A stretch of 64,000 nt of DNA from Streptomyces sp. ISL-10 (GCF_018614575.1 NZ_JAGGOJ010000015.1:79226-143225); one strand, 5' to 3'. Positions 17,551 through 26,773 are shown, counted from the stretch's first letter. Made by a program: numbers and translations. The notes: a model not told the origin generated them from the letters alone.

Positions 17551-18284
17551 CCGCCCGCACCCCCTCTCGCCCGAGGGCGCCGAAGCCCGGGCGCGGTCCG
17601 TCCTTGCGGGCGGCGGGTAGCACCCGCTCTCGCCCGTGGGCGCCGGGCTCCGCGTGCGGCCTCGGCCTGACCGGCCGCACGGGGCGGTCCCGCTCCGCAT
17701 CGGCGGCGGGCCGCGTGGGTGCCCGGGTGGCGTATGCCCCGACCCGTACCTCGTGTCGCCCGTGGGCGCCTGGCCTCGCGTGTGGTGTTGGCTTGACGGG
17801 CCGTGTGGGGGTGGTCCGCCGGTCGTGGGTGGCGGTGGTGTCCGGTGTGGGCGGTGGGAGTCGGGGCGCGGTCGGTTCCGGCCGGTTTGGGCGCCGGGCC
17901 CAGGCGTACGGATCCGGCCTGACCGGCCGCACGCGGCGGGCCGCACCAGGTGCGGGCCGTGGGCACGGGCGCTGGTCGGCGGTGGCCGCATGGGCGTTGG
18001 ACGTGGGCGTCCGGCGGCCGTCCTCCTCCGGGCGTGTACGGGCCGTCCTGCCGCCCCAGGGGCGCAAGGCGCGGTCGGCCGCAGCCGAGCGGTGCCACCG
18101 TGTGCCCGTCGCGCGGCGCGCCGGTCACGGCGTCCTCCGCCGCGTCCCCGCCTCCGCCAGCCGCATGCCGAGCCGGTGCTGCCCGCCCGTGTCGCCGTCG
18201 CGCCCGGGCCGGCGGGTCGATCGCGACCATGAGCAGGTCGCCGATGGCACGGCCGGCCGGCCGGTCCGCGCCCGCGGCGCTCCG
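17551..18284. repeat. Gene-free region of degenerate 63/126-bp direct repeats
   Basis: No plausible gene fills this 734-nt stretch. It contains diverged direct repeats: CGCCCGWGGGCGCC occurs at 17568, 17631 and 17757, i.e. at spacings of 63 and 126 bp, and CGGCCTGACCGGCCGCAC occurs near 17665 and 17914 with a worn copy near 17791. The 63-nt blocks at 17631 and 17757 are alignable over their whole length with scattered substitutions. Because 63 is a multiple of three, several frames remain open, which explains the long spurious reading frames. It may be an old minisatellite or the remains of a repetitive protein gene. Confidence 0.6.
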
Positions 18285-20744
18285 TCACACCACCGGCCCC
18301 CCGCCCAGCTGCGGAAGCAGCTGTTCCGTCCATACCGTCTTGCCCTCCCGGGCGTGGCGCGTGCCCCAGTGCTCCGTCAGCTGGGCCACGAGCAGCAGGC
18401 CCCGGCCGCCCTCGTCGGTGGAGCGGGCTCGGCGCAGATGCGGGGAGGTGCTGCTCGGGTCGGTGACCTCGCAGATCAGGCGGTGATGGTGGATCAGTCG
18501 CAGGGTCAACGGCCCCCCGGCGTAGCGGTACGCGTTGGTCACCAGCTCGCTGACGATCAGCTCGGTGGTGAACGCCAGCTCCTCCAGCCCCCACGCCGCG
18601 AGCTGGTCGGCCGTCAGCCTGCGGGCCTTCGCGGGGGCCGTGGGCTCCGCGGGCAGCTCCCAGGTGGCGACGAGCTCCGGCGCCAGCCTGCTCGTACGGG
18701 CCAGCAGGAGCGCCACGTCGTCGCTCGGCCGCGCGGGCAGCAGCGCGTCGACGATGTGCTGGGCCATGTCGTCGAGCGGCCGGCCGGGACGGCCGCCGAG
18801 CACGGTGCACAACCGGGCGATCCCGTCCTCCATGTCGTGCTCTTCGCCCTCCACCAGGCCGTTGGTGTAGAGAGCGATCACCGTGCCCTCCGGCAGCGTC
18901 AGTTCGGCTGTCTCGAACGGCAGCCCGCCGAGGCCCAGCGGCGGTCCGGCGGGCAGCTCGGGGACGCTCACGACACCGTCCGGCGCCACCACGGCGGGCG
19001 GCGGATGCCCGGCGCGCGCGATGCAGCACTGCCGGGCCACCGGGTCGTACACCGCGTACAGACAGGTCGCTCCCACCACCTGTTCCCCGGGCGTTCCCTC
19101 GTCGTCGGGCTCCTGCTCGCCGGCGAGACGGGTGACGAGGTCGTCGAGGTGGGAGAGGACCTCATCCGGTTCGAGGTCCAGGTCGGCGAGGGTGTTCACG
19201 GCGGTACGCAGACGGCCCATGGTGGCGGCCGCGTTGATGCCATGGCCCACCACATCCCCGATGACCAGGGCGACCCGCGCACCGGAGAGCGGGATCACGT
19301 CGAACCAGTCGCCGCCGACCCCCGCGGCACCGCCCGCCGGCAGATAGCGATGGGCCACGGCGACCGCGGGATGCACCGGCAACTCGCGCGGCAGCAGCCT
19401 TCGTTGCAGCGCCAGCGCCGTCCTGCGCTGCTGGGTGAACCGGCGTGCGTTGTCGATGGACACGGCGGCACGCGCGGCCAGTTCGCCCGCGAGCGTGAGG
19501 TCGTCGTCCTCGAACGGCTCGGGCAGCCGGGAGCGCCACAGGCTCATGAACCCGAGGACGAGACCGCGCGCGGTGAGCGGCACCACCATCAGCGAATGCA
19601 CGTCGCGCAGCTTCGCGGCGTCCGCGGGGTCCAGCCCCTCCAGCCCCTCCAGCGCCCTCCACACATCGACGACGGGTTCGAGGACGGGCCGCCGTCCGGA
19701 CAGACAGCGCCCCTGCGGTGTGCGCGGGGGGAACGTGTTCAGCGAGCCCACGGGGAACATCACCCGTTCGGAGCCCCGCACGACGCTGTGTACGGCCGTC
19801 CTGCGCACCGCGCTGCCACCGCTGTTCGCCACTGGCTCCTCGCCGCGGCTGACCTGTTCCAGCAGGTCGACCGAGACACAGTCGGCAAGTCCCGGCACGG
19901 CCGCCTCCGCGAGCTCCGACGCGGTCGTCCCCACGTCCAGCGTCGTGCCGATCCGCGCGCCCGCCGAGCTGAGCAGCGCCAGCCTGCGCCGTGCACGGTG
20001 ACGTTCGGTGACGTCCTCGACGAGCTGGGTCACTCCGAGCACCCGGCCGGTGGAGTCCTCCAGCCGGAACGCGGAGACATCGACGAACCGCTCCTTGGCG
20101 GGCGCGGCGAGCAGCCGGCAGGACTGTTCGGTGAAGATCAGTGGTTCCCCGGTCTCCAGCACCTCCCGCAACCGCTGGTCCACGGTGTCCGCGTCGAGCC
20201 GTACGAGGAAGTCCCCGGTCCGGGACCCGCGCGCCTGCTCCGCCTCGATGTCACCGACATGGGCGAGCGCGCGGTTGATGCGCAGGATTTTCAGATCGGT
20301 GTCGTGGACCGAGAGGCCGATCGGGGACCTGCGGAACAGGCCGTCCATCACCGAACGGTCGATCTCCCACTGGACCACTTCCGCCGCAGGGGCGCCGATC
20401 AAGAACCACTCCTTCTCGCCGCTGTCCCGCGTCACGAGCCGGGCGCGGACCCCGAAACCGACGGTGCGCCCTTCCTTGATGCGTACGGGCACCACACCGA
20501 ACCAGCCGCGGTCCCGCACACATGCGGCCGCGGCCTCCATGACGACACGCTTGTTCTGCGGGTCCACCATCAGGTCGGTGGCTTCCCGGCCGAGTGCCTC
20601 ACGGGCCGCGAATCCGAGCAGCGCCTCGGCGCGGTCGCTCCAGCCGGTGACCCGGCCGTGCGGATCCAGCACCACGGAGACGGCGCGACCCAGCGAGAAC
20701 GGGTCCTCCGGGCTCTCACGGATCAACGTCACGGAGCCGGTCAT
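18285..20744 (-). CDS. PAS-PAS-GAF-SpoIIE/PP2C phosphatase-HATPase regulator (copy 1)
   Basis: This is an 819-aa multidomain regulator: PAS domains at about residues 15-120 and 130-245, GAF at about 265-430, a PPM/SpoIIE-type phosphatase at about 440-660 and an RsbW-like HATPase domain at about 685-815. The phosphatase keeps GGDWFDV, IGDVVGHG and the final SDDVALLLAR, but the usual TDG motif reads TNG. The HATPase keeps its N-box (ELIVSELVTNAYRY) and GRGLLLV. Such proteins sense signals through PAS/GAF and set the phosphorylation of STAS anti-anti-sigma proteins. The ATG at 20744 is chosen because GGAGG lies 9 nt before it. A paralogue lies at 27.1 kb. Confidence 0.92.
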   Translation of the reverse strand: MTGSVTLIRESPEDPFSLGRAVSVVLDPHGRVTGWSDRAEALLGFAAREALGREATDLMVDPQNKRVVMEAAAACVRDRGWFGVVPVRIKEGRTVGFGVRARLVTRDSGEKEWFLIGAPAAEVVQWEIDRSVMDGLFRRSPIGLSVHDTDLKILRINRALAHVGDIEAEQARGSRTGDFLVRLDADTVDQRLREVLETGEPLIFTEQSCRLLAAPAKERFVDVSAFRLEDSTGRVLGVTQLVEDVTERHRARRRLALLSSAGARIGTTLDVGTTASELAEAAVPGLADCVSVDLLEQVSRGEEPVANSGGSAVRRTAVHSVVRGSERVMFPVGSLNTFPPRTPQGRCLSGRRPVLEPVVDVWRALEGLEGLDPADAAKLRDVHSLMVVPLTARGLVLGFMSLWRSRLPEPFEDDDLTLAGELAARAAVSIDNARRFTQQRRTALALQRRLLPRELPVHPAVAVAHRYLPAGGAAGVGGDWFDVIPLSGARVALVIGDVVGHGINAAATMGRLRTAVNTLADLDLEPDEVLSHLDDLVTRLAGEQEPDDEGTPGEQVVGATCLYAVYDPVARQCCIARAGHPPPAVVAPDGVVSVPELPAGPPLGLGGLPFETAELTLPEGTVIALYTNGLVEGEEHDMEDGIARLCTVLGGRPGRPLDDMAQHIVDALLPARPSDDVALLLARTSRLAPELVATWELPAEPTAPAKARRLTADQLAAWGLEELAFTTELIVSELVTNAYRYAGGPLTLRLIHHHRLICEVTDPSSTSPHLRRARSTDEGGRGLLLVAQLTEHWGTRHAREGKTVWTEQLLPQLGGGPVV

Positions 20745-20908
20745 CGCTTCCATCCTCCGCCGGGTTCCCGGGCCGCGCACTCGGTGGCATCCGCGGCGAG
20801 CGGGCGGCGCCCCGGCGATGAGTTCCGGAGAGCCGGGCGGTCAGAACCCGCAGAGGCTTGTACCAGCACCAGCACCAGCACCGGCACCGACACGGTCAGG
20901 AGAACGAC

Positions 20909-21382
20909 ATGCCCCGGATCACGCCCAACCTCTGGTTCGACACCCAGGGCAAAGAAGCCGCCGAGTTCTACGTCTCGGTCTTCCCCAACTCGAAGATCAC
21001 GAATGTCTCGTACTACGGCGAGGCCGGCCCCCGCGCGGCCGGCACGGTGCTGACCGTGGACTTCGTGCTCGACGGCCAGCCGTACACCGCGATCAACGGC
21101 GGACCCGAGTTCACCTTCGACGAGGCGGTGTCCTTCAACATCGACTGCGCCGACCAGGAGGAGGTCGACTACTACTGGAGCAAGCTGTCCGACGGCGGCC
21201 AGGAGGGCCCGTGCGGATGGCTCAAGGACAAGTACGGCCTGTCGTGGCAGGTCGTCCCGGCGGTGCTGGGAGAGCTGCTGGCGGACCCCGACGAGCAACG
21301 CGCCCAGCGGGCGATGAAGGCCATGCTCGGGATGGGCAAGCTGGACGTGGCGGCACTGCGCGCGGCGGCCGACGGCGCGTGA
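20909..21382 (+). CDS. VOC-family protein, PhnB/3-demethylubiquinone methyltransferase-like
   Basis: A 157-aa cytoplasmic protein with the paired beta-alpha-beta-beta-beta units of the vicinal oxygen chelate superfamily, subtype PhnB: PRITPNLWFDTQGKEAAEFYVSVFPNS at the start, GQPYTAINGGPEFTFDEAVSF, and WLKDKYGLSWQVVP near residue 105. Members are often annotated as 3-demethylubiquinone-9 methyltransferases without evidence of that activity; function is unknown. AGGAGAA precedes the ATG at 20909. A short (ACCAGC)3 stretch lies just upstream. It is oriented divergently from the phosphatase gene. Confidence 0.85.
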   Translation: MPRITPNLWFDTQGKEAAEFYVSVFPNSKITNVSYYGEAGPRAAGTVLTVDFVLDGQPYTAINGGPEFTFDEAVSFNIDCADQEEVDYYWSKLSDGGQEGPCGWLKDKYGLSWQVVPAVLGELLADPDEQRAQRAMKAMLGMGKLDVAALRAAADGA

Positions 21383-21546
21383 GGGACGACGGGGCGGCGG
21401 CGCACGGGGGTGCGGTGCCGCCTCCGCGTCGGCGGCCCTCGGCACGGCAGCGGGTCGCCGCCTCTCGTCGCCCAGGTCAAGGGCCTCCGGCACAATGGCA
21501 GTTGAGAGCGACGCATGACTTTCGATGCCGCCGACCCGGGGGAGCC

Positions 21547-22914
21547 ATGACCACCACCACTGCCGCACAGGTACCCGGCCCGGCAGGACTGCCGCTGCTC
21601 GGGTCGATGCTCGACCTCAAGCGGGACTCGCTCGGCACCTTCCTCGACGCCCGGCGCGAGCACGGCGACGTCGTGCGCCTCACCGCCGGACCGCCCGGAC
21701 TGCGGGCGGAGCTGTACGCCGTGTTCTCCGCCGAGGGCGCACAGCAGGTGCTCGCCACCGATGCGGCCAACTTCCGCAAGGACAACGCCTTCTACCAGGA
21801 GGTCCGCGAGTCGTTCGGCAACGGTCTGCTGACCAGCCAGGACGCCGACTATCTGCGCCAGCGCCGACTGGTGCAACCGCTGTTCACCCGGCGACGCGTC
21901 GACGGCTATGCCGAGGCCGTCACCGCCGAGACGGCGACGATGCTCGCCACCTGGCGCAGCGCCCCCGACCTGACCGTGGACGTCGTCTCGGAGATGACGG
22001 GGCTGACCCTGCGGGCGGTCGCGCGCATCCTCTTCGGCACGGACGTCGAATCAGCCGTCGCCGTCGTCGAACGCTGCTTCCCGGTCATCGGCGACTACGT
22101 CCTGCGCCGGGGCTACTCGCCCGCCAACCTCCCGCGCGACTGGCCCACTCCGGGCAACCGCCGGGCCGCGTCCGCGACCGAGGAACTGTACGCGGTGTGC
22201 GACCGCATCATCACCCAGCGGCGGGCGGACGCCGACGCCGCGTCCGGCGACGACCTGCTCACGCTGCTCGCCACGGCGCAGAGCGAGCAGGACGGCAGCT
22301 TCGACGCCGCCGAGATACGCGACCAGGTGCTGATCTTCCTGCTCGCCGGCCACGAGACGACAGCGACCTCGCTCGGCTTCGCGCTGCACCTGCTGGCCCG
22401 CCACCCGGAGCACCAGGCGCGGGCCAGGGAGGAGGCGGCGGGCGTTCTCGCGGGGCGCGTGCCGCAGGCGGCGGACCTCGACTCGCTGCCGTACCTCATC
22501 AAGGTGCTCAAGGAGACCATGCGGCTCTACCCGGCGGGCCCGGTCATCGGCCGCCGGGCCGTCGAGGCCGCCGTGATCGGCGGTCACACCGTCCCGGCTG
22601 GCGCGGACGTGATCGTGGCTCCCTGGGTGACGCACCGCCACCCCCGGTACTGGGAGGAGCCGGAGCGCTTCGACCCCGAGCGCTTCACCCCGGAACGGGA
22701 GAAGGAGCGCCCCCGCTACGCCTGGTTCCCCTTCGGAGGCGGACCCCGCGCCTGCATCGGCCAGCACTTCTCGATGCTGGAATCCGTGCTCGCGCTCGCG
22801 ATGATCCTCGGGGAGTACGAGCTGACGGCGCGGGACGCGACGGTGCCGGTCGACACGGGTATCACCCTGCGCGCCGCCGGACCGGCCCGCTGCGTACTGC
22901 GCCCGCTCTCCTGA
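21547..22914 (+). CDS. Cytochrome P450
   Basis: A 455-aa P450 with all key elements: I-helix oxygen-binding AGHETT (about residue 268), K-helix ExxR in KETMR (about 322) and haem-binding FGGGPRACIG with the ligand cysteine near residue 402. The long I-helix-to-haem spacing and phrases such as FDPERF and YAWFPFGGGPR resemble fatty-acid or terpene hydroxylase-like P450s (CYP102/CYP4-like) rather than the short CYP105 type. There is no fused reductase and no ferredoxin next to it, so electrons must come from other proteins. Substrate unknown. GGGGGAG precedes the ATG. Confidence 0.93.
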   Translation: MTTTTAAQVPGPAGLPLLGSMLDLKRDSLGTFLDARREHGDVVRLTAGPPGLRAELYAVFSAEGAQQVLATDAANFRKDNAFYQEVRESFGNGLLTSQDADYLRQRRLVQPLFTRRRVDGYAEAVTAETATMLATWRSAPDLTVDVVSEMTGLTLRAVARILFGTDVESAVAVVERCFPVIGDYVLRRGYSPANLPRDWPTPGNRRAASATEELYAVCDRIITQRRADADAASGDDLLTLLATAQSEQDGSFDAAEIRDQVLIFLLAGHETTATSLGFALHLLARHPEHQARAREEAAGVLAGRVPQAADLDSLPYLIKVLKETMRLYPAGPVIGRRAVEAAVIGGHTVPAGADVIVAPWVTHRHPRYWEEPERFDPERFTPEREKERPRYAWFPFGGGPRACIGQHFSMLESVLALAMILGEYELTARDATVPVDTGITLRAAGPARCVLRPLS

Positions 22915-23002
22915 CGGTGGCGCCTGACGACAACGGCGAAGCCCTCCCGGACAGCCGATAATCGGTGGCGCGGGGCCCGCCCGTGCGGAGTACGGTCCCG
23001 GC

Positions 23003-23677
23003 ATGTCGCCCACCGCCGAAAGCCCGGCCCCCGTCCCCGCCCCCGCCCCAGTCCCCGTGACCGTGGACGACCTCGACCACGCCGTACGGCTCTGCCTGGA
23101 TGTTCTGGGCTCCGCACCGCCCGCCGCCGCGTGGGACGCGAAAGCCGGGACGCTGGAGTGGGACTGCTGGGAGACGGTCGAGCACCTCGCCGACGACCTG
23201 TTCGCCTACGCCGTCCAACTCGGCCTGCGCACACCCCCCTTGGACCACGATCTGTCCTTCGTCCACGACAGCCGCAGGCCCGGCGGGCCGGGCAACACCG
23301 TGTATGCCGACCGTGCGGCCGGGCCGGCCGGGCTGCTGGAGGTCCTGGAGTCGTGCGGCGCGCTGCTCATCGCGATGGTGCGCACGGCTCCGCCCGGCGT
23401 CCGGGCACATCACGTCTTCGGGATCGCCGACGCCGAGGGCTTCGCCGCCATGGGCATCGTCGAGACCCTGGTCCACACCCACGACGTGGCGCAGGGACTC
23501 GGCCTCCGCTGGAGCCCGCCCGGGGGGTTGTGCGCAGGGGTGCTCACCCGGCTGTTCCCCGATGTGCGGGGCGGTGGCGACCCCTGGCGGACGCTGCTGT
23601 GGGCCACCGGCCGGGGCGAGCTGCCCGGACGTCCGCGCCGCACCGCATGGCGCTGGTACGGCGAACCGAGGTCGTGA
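23003..23677 (+). CDS. Maleylpyruvate isomerase N-terminal-like (DinB superfamily) protein
   Basis: A 224-aa protein with a helical domain of the mycothiol-dependent maleylpyruvate isomerase/DinB superfamily: TLEWDCWETVEHLADDLFAYA near residue 50 and MGIVETLVHTHDVAQGLGL near 150, carrying the histidines typical of the metal site. A low-complexity PAPVPAPAPVPV tract follows the start. Members in actinobacteria often use mycothiol in detoxification, but most are uncharacterised; the specific reaction is unknown. It starts 88 nt after the P450 stop in the same direction and could share its transcript. Confidence 0.75.
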   Translation: MSPTAESPAPVPAPAPVPVTVDDLDHAVRLCLDVLGSAPPAAAWDAKAGTLEWDCWETVEHLADDLFAYAVQLGLRTPPLDHDLSFVHDSRRPGGPGNTVYADRAAGPAGLLEVLESCGALLIAMVRTAPPGVRAHHVFGIADAEGFAAMGIVETLVHTHDVAQGLGLRWSPPGGLCAGVLTRLFPDVRGGGDPWRTLLWATGRGELPGRPRRTAWRWYGEPRS

Positions 23678-23737
23678 GCGATCCTGGTCCTGGGCCCTCC
23701 CGGACGAGGGCGGGGGCGACGGGCCGCAAGGAGGACC

Positions 23738-24694
23738 GTGGACCTGGAGAACATCCTCGACGAGCTGTACGAGCTGCGGCCGCAGGACTTCACCGCCGCA
23801 CGCAACGCCCGCGCGGCGGAGGCCCGCAAGGCCGGGGAGCGCGACCTCGCCGAGAGGATCAAGGGGCTGCGGCGGCCCACCGTCTCCGCATGGGCGGGCA
23901 ACCTCCTCGTCCGCCGGGAGCCGGAGCGGATCCAGCCGTTGCTCGGCCTCGGCGAGGGACTGCGCAGCGCGCACCGCAGCCTCGACGGCGACCGGCTGCG
24001 CGAACTGAGCCGTCAACAGCACCTCCTGGTCGCCGCGCTCGCCCGGGAAGCCCGGGACCTGGCGGCGGCCGAAGGGCAGGCGGTGGGGGAGGCCGCCCTG
24101 CGGGAGATCGAAGGGACCCTGCTCGCCGTGCTGGCCGACCCGGCGGCGGCCGAGGAGTGGGCGACCGGTCACCTCGACCGACCGCTGACCCCGCCCGTCG
24201 GCTTCACGGCGGCCTCAGCGGATACCGGTGCCGTGACCAGTCGTGTCACCCCGTCCGGACCGGCCGGGACGGCGCAGGACGCGGGCCCGGAACGACGTGG
24301 TGAGGCGAAGACCGCACACCGTGATCGGGAGCGGCGCGCCGAACGGGACGAAGCTCGTCGGGCCGAGGAGGAGCAAGCCCGCCGCACGGAACGGGATCAG
24401 GCTCGCCGGGAAGCCGAAGCGGCCGATGAGGAGGCGCGCGAGAGCGAGGCGGAACACGCCCGGGCCGCCGAGGAGAGCGAGCGCGCCGACGCACGGGCCG
24501 AGGAGGCCGCCGAACGGGTCGACGCGCTGACCGAGGAGCTGAAAGAGGCGAGGGCGCAGCTGCGTGCCGCCGAGAAGGAGGCCCGCGAGGCACGCGCTCG
24601 GGCCCGAACGGCCGACGACGCGGCCGGCTCGGCGCGCCGCCGGGCCCGCCAGGCGTCCCAGCGCGCCGAGCGCCTGACGTCCGGCAGGGTGTGA
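23738..24694 (+). CDS. Hypothetical coiled-coil protein
   Basis: A 318-aa protein begins at GTG 23738 with AAGGAGG before it. Residues 1-140 form a conserved-looking helical region (ELRPQDFTAARNARAAEARKAG, LRRPTVSAWAGNLLVRREP). Residues about 175-318 are almost entirely charged, Ala/Glu/Arg-rich and predicted to form a long coiled coil. This layout is common in actinomycete genomes, where it has no known function. No signal peptide or membrane segment. It lies 60 nt after the previous stop, and a terminator hairpin overlaps its stop. Confidence 0.75.
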   Translation: MDLENILDELYELRPQDFTAARNARAAEARKAGERDLAERIKGLRRPTVSAWAGNLLVRREPERIQPLLGLGEGLRSAHRSLDGDRLRELSRQQHLLVAALAREARDLAAAEGQAVGEAALREIEGTLLAVLADPAAAEEWATGHLDRPLTPPVGFTAASADTGAVTSRVTPSGPAGTAQDAGPERRGEAKTAHRDRERRAERDEARRAEEEQARRTERDQARREAEAADEEARESEAEHARAAEESERADARAEEAAERVDALTEELKEARAQLRAAEKEAREARARARTADDAAGSARRRARQASQRAERLTSGRV

Positions 24695-24719
24695 GCCCCG
24701 ACCAACGGGGCCCACACCC
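24687..24719. terminator. Hairpin between converging genes
   Basis: A 14-bp stem with one mismatch (24687-24700 with 24706-24719) overlaps the stop codon of the coiled-coil gene and lies before the end of the leftward small gene. It can act in both directions. Confidence 0.6.
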
Positions 24720-24733
24720 CGCCTGTTCCCGCC

Positions 24734-24928
24734 TCAGCGTTCGCGCACCCGCCGGACGCCGGGTCCGCCGCCTTCGGACCCGCCGGTCGGGGCGTCTTCG
24801 GCACCCGGCTCCGGATCGTTCGCCGACTCGATGCGTGTGTGCTGCTGCCGGGACCGCAGGTAGCCCCGCAACTCGTGCTTCATCTCGTCGTCCTTGCGCG
24901 GGCTGACGCGGTTGCTGCCACGCTCCAT
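24734..24928 (-). CDS. Small basic hypothetical protein
   Basis: A 64-aa protein starts at ATG 24928, with AAGGAGGT about 9 nt before it, a strong ribosome site that decides this start. The N-terminal half is basic (SNRVSPRKDDEMKHELRGYLRSRQQH) and the rest is acidic and glycine-rich. I recognise no domain. The good ribosome site and helical basic segment support it as a real gene. Confidence 0.6.
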   Translation of the reverse strand: MERGSNRVSPRKDDEMKHELRGYLRSRQQHTRIESANDPEPGAEDAPTGGSEGGGPGVRRVRER

Positions 24929-25101
24929 GGGGAGCGCACCTCCTTCGTACGTTGGTGCGTTCGTGCCCGCCCCCGGTACCCAGAAGCGGCAGAACCACAC
25001 GGATTCCCGTGCTCTCTCCCGGCTTCAGCTGGTGGCGAGCCCCGGCGCTGCCCATCGGCCTCACACGAGCGGCCAGCCGTGACGCGGCGGCGGACACAGG
25101 A

Positions 25102-25130
25102 CCGCCCGGGCAGTGAGGCTGCCCGGGCGG
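25102..25130. terminator. Terminator for the proline-rich membrane protein gene
   Basis: CCGCCCGGGCA (25102-25112) pairs perfectly with TGCCCGGGCGG (25120-25130), about 26 nt beyond the leftward stop at 25156. Confidence 0.65.
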
Positions 25131-25155
25131 AGCGGATCGCAGGGCGGGACGGTCG

Positions 25156-26142
25156 TCAGGTGCTTTTCGTCGCTCCGGCCGCTCTGGTGCGGCGCACCAG
25201 CGTCGAGCCGGACAGGATCGCCGCCGCCGCCGCGCAGAGCACCGCCGCGGCCCTCGCCCGGGTGAACGACTGTCCGAGACTGCTGTTCAGCAGATCGACC
25301 GTGCCGACGCTCGCGAGACCATGGAGGGCGATGATCCCCACGGCGAGCCCCGCCGCGGCGGCCCAGACGACCAGCGTGTCCCGCATCGCCAGCCACAGGG
25401 CACACACCAGGCAGAGCACCAGGAGGGCGAGGGACAGGGTCTCCGTGTAGCTTCCCGACCGCAGTCCCGCGAGGTCCGTCGGCAGATGGATGACACCGCA
25501 GGCGAAGAGCAGGACCGACGCCGGCAGGCGCACCGGCGAGCGCAGTGCGGGGGAGATGGTGTGACTGCTGGGCCCGGACGCGAGCGCGGCGTCCAGGGCC
25601 GACATCGGCCACTTCGAGAACGCCGGGGACGCGTGCCGGTCCTTTGTCCGCTTCGGCCGCTTGGGCCTCGGCCGCTCGGACCGCTCGGACGGCTTGGACG
25701 GTGCTGCGGGCGCGGCCGGGGGGTCGTTTCCGACCTCGGTGCGGTGGTCTGTGCCGTGCCCGGGCTTCTGCTCCGGTGCGCCCCCGCCCGCCGGCCGCCC
25801 GTCGCTGCTGTCGGAGCTGATGGTGCTCACGGGTTGCTGTGCTTCGCTGGGCTCCGGTCCGCGACGTTCCGGTTCGCGGTGCTGCGGTGCGTGCAGCTGC
25901 GGTGCGTACGGCTCCGGTTCGGGACGCTCCGGCGCGTCGTACGCGTACGGGGCCGCCGGCGCAGTGGCCTCCTGCGGGACAGGTGGCACCACGGGGGGAA
26001 CGATCGGCGGAGGCGGTGCGTAAGGCGTGCTGGGAGCCGGGTGCGGGGGGACGAGGAACTCGGGGTCCGGCGCCGGCACGGGCCTGGCGGGCCGGTCTAT
26101 GCCGTGGTCGGCCGGATCTGGGGCGAAGGGGGCGGGGGTCAT
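25156..26142 (-). CDS. Proline-rich hypothetical membrane protein
   Basis: A 328-aa protein. Residues 1-190 are a low-complexity, probably disordered cytoplasmic region rich in Pro, Glu, Ala and Arg. The C-terminal 130 residues contain about four hydrophobic helices (LPASVLLFACGVIHLP; LSLALLVLCLVCALWLAM; LVVWAAAAGLAVGIIALHG; ARAAAVLCAAAAAILSG). The ATG at 26142 has ACGGAG before it; a longer reading upstream lacks a ribosome site. The family is not recognised. The layout resembles other Streptomyces proteins that have long Pro-rich tails on small membrane domains. Confidence 0.7.
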   Translation of the reverse strand: MTPAPFAPDPADHGIDRPARPVPAPDPEFLVPPHPAPSTPYAPPPPIVPPVVPPVPQEATAPAAPYAYDAPERPEPEPYAPQLHAPQHREPERRGPEPSEAQQPVSTISSDSSDGRPAGGGAPEQKPGHGTDHRTEVGNDPPAAPAAPSKPSERSERPRPKRPKRTKDRHASPAFSKWPMSALDAALASGPSSHTISPALRSPVRLPASVLLFACGVIHLPTDLAGLRSGSYTETLSLALLVLCLVCALWLAMRDTLVVWAAAAGLAVGIIALHGLASVGTVDLLNSSLGQSFTRARAAAVLCAAAAAILSGSTLVRRTRAAGATKST

Positions 26143-26317
26143 GGCGCGGGCTCCGTTCGTGGAACATCCGGAAGGCGTCCACCGTGTCGGTCTCGTGATG
26201 CGTAGGCGCACACTTGGTTACATCTAGTGCGCGGATCGACACATTGCGCCATCCGGGATCGGCCCCCGCTGGGCCGTCGGGGCGAACGGCACCGCGCGGA
26301 CGGTCGCCGTGGGGCAG

Positions 26318-26354
26318 CGAAAAGGGGCGGGGACACGGTCCCCGCCCCTTTTCG
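26318..26354. terminator. Perfect 17-bp hairpin after the VOC gene
   Basis: CGAAAAGGGGCGGGGAC (26318-26334) pairs perfectly with 26338-26354. It lies 33 nt after the leftward stop at 26387 and its distal arm begins with a run of Ts in the leftward direction of the stem's complement, a strong terminator. Confidence 0.8.
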
Positions 26355-26386
26355 GAGCATGGTCGGCGACGGGCCGGCCCGCCGGC

Positions 26387-26773
26387 TCAGCTCCCGCCGC
26401 TCCCGTACGGCCGGGTGATGACCTCCATGCCGTGCCCCGCAGGGTCGAGGAAGTACATGCCGCGCCCGCCGTCGTTGTGGTTGATCTCGCCCGGCTGCTT
26501 TCCGTGCGGATCGGCGAAGTAGGTGACGCCCGCTTCCTCGATGCGCCGGAAGATCCCGTCGAACTCGTCCTCCGAGACGAGGAACGCGTAGTGCTGCAAG
26601 GGGACTTCGTGATCGACCGTCACGAAGTCGAGGGTGACGCCGTTGCTGAGCGGGAGGGGGATGAACGGGCCCCACTCCTGCCCGAGTTCGAGCCCGAGTA
26701 CATGGGCGAGGAATTCGGCCGACTCGCGGTTGTCCCTCGCGAGCACGATGGTGTGGTTGAACTCTACTGACAC
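26387..26773 (-). CDS. VOC-family (glyoxalase/dioxygenase-like) protein
   Basis: A 128-aa single-domain vicinal oxygen chelate protein: VEFNHTIVLARDNRESAEFLAHVLGLE at the start, YAFLVSEDEFDGIFRRIEEAGV and GRGMYFLDPAGHGMEVITRP near the end. The His near residue 6 and the Glu near residue 119 are in usual metal-ligand places. The family includes glyoxalases, dioxygenases and antibiotic-resistance proteins; this member's substrate is unknown. The GTG at 26773 has CGGAGG before it. It is divergent from the second phosphatase gene and ends in a strong hairpin. Confidence 0.85.
   Translation of the reverse strand: MSVEFNHTIVLARDNRESAEFLAHVLGLELGQEWGPFIPLPLSNGVTLDFVTVDHEVPLQHYAFLVSEDEFDGIFRRIEEAGVTYFADPHGKQPGEINHNDGGRGMYFLDPAGHGMEVITRPYGSGGS

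Noticed and set aside
17304..18230. Leftward 308-codon frame over the degenerate repeats
   Set aside because: It consists of repetitive Pro/Arg/Ala without a ribosome site and overlaps the STAS gene antisense; explained by the 63-bp period.
20860..20890. (ACCAGC) repeats with in-frame MYQHQHQHRHRH, considered as a His-rich N-terminus of the VOC protein
   Set aside because: The ATG at 20909 has AGGAGAA before it and gives the family's normal start; the repeat is upstream non-coding DNA.
17547..21053. 1168-codon rightward frame opposite the first phosphatase gene and through the repeat region
   Set aside because: Composition is Arg/Gly/Pro/Gln shadow; the opposite strand encodes clear PAS, GAF, PP2C and HATPase domains.
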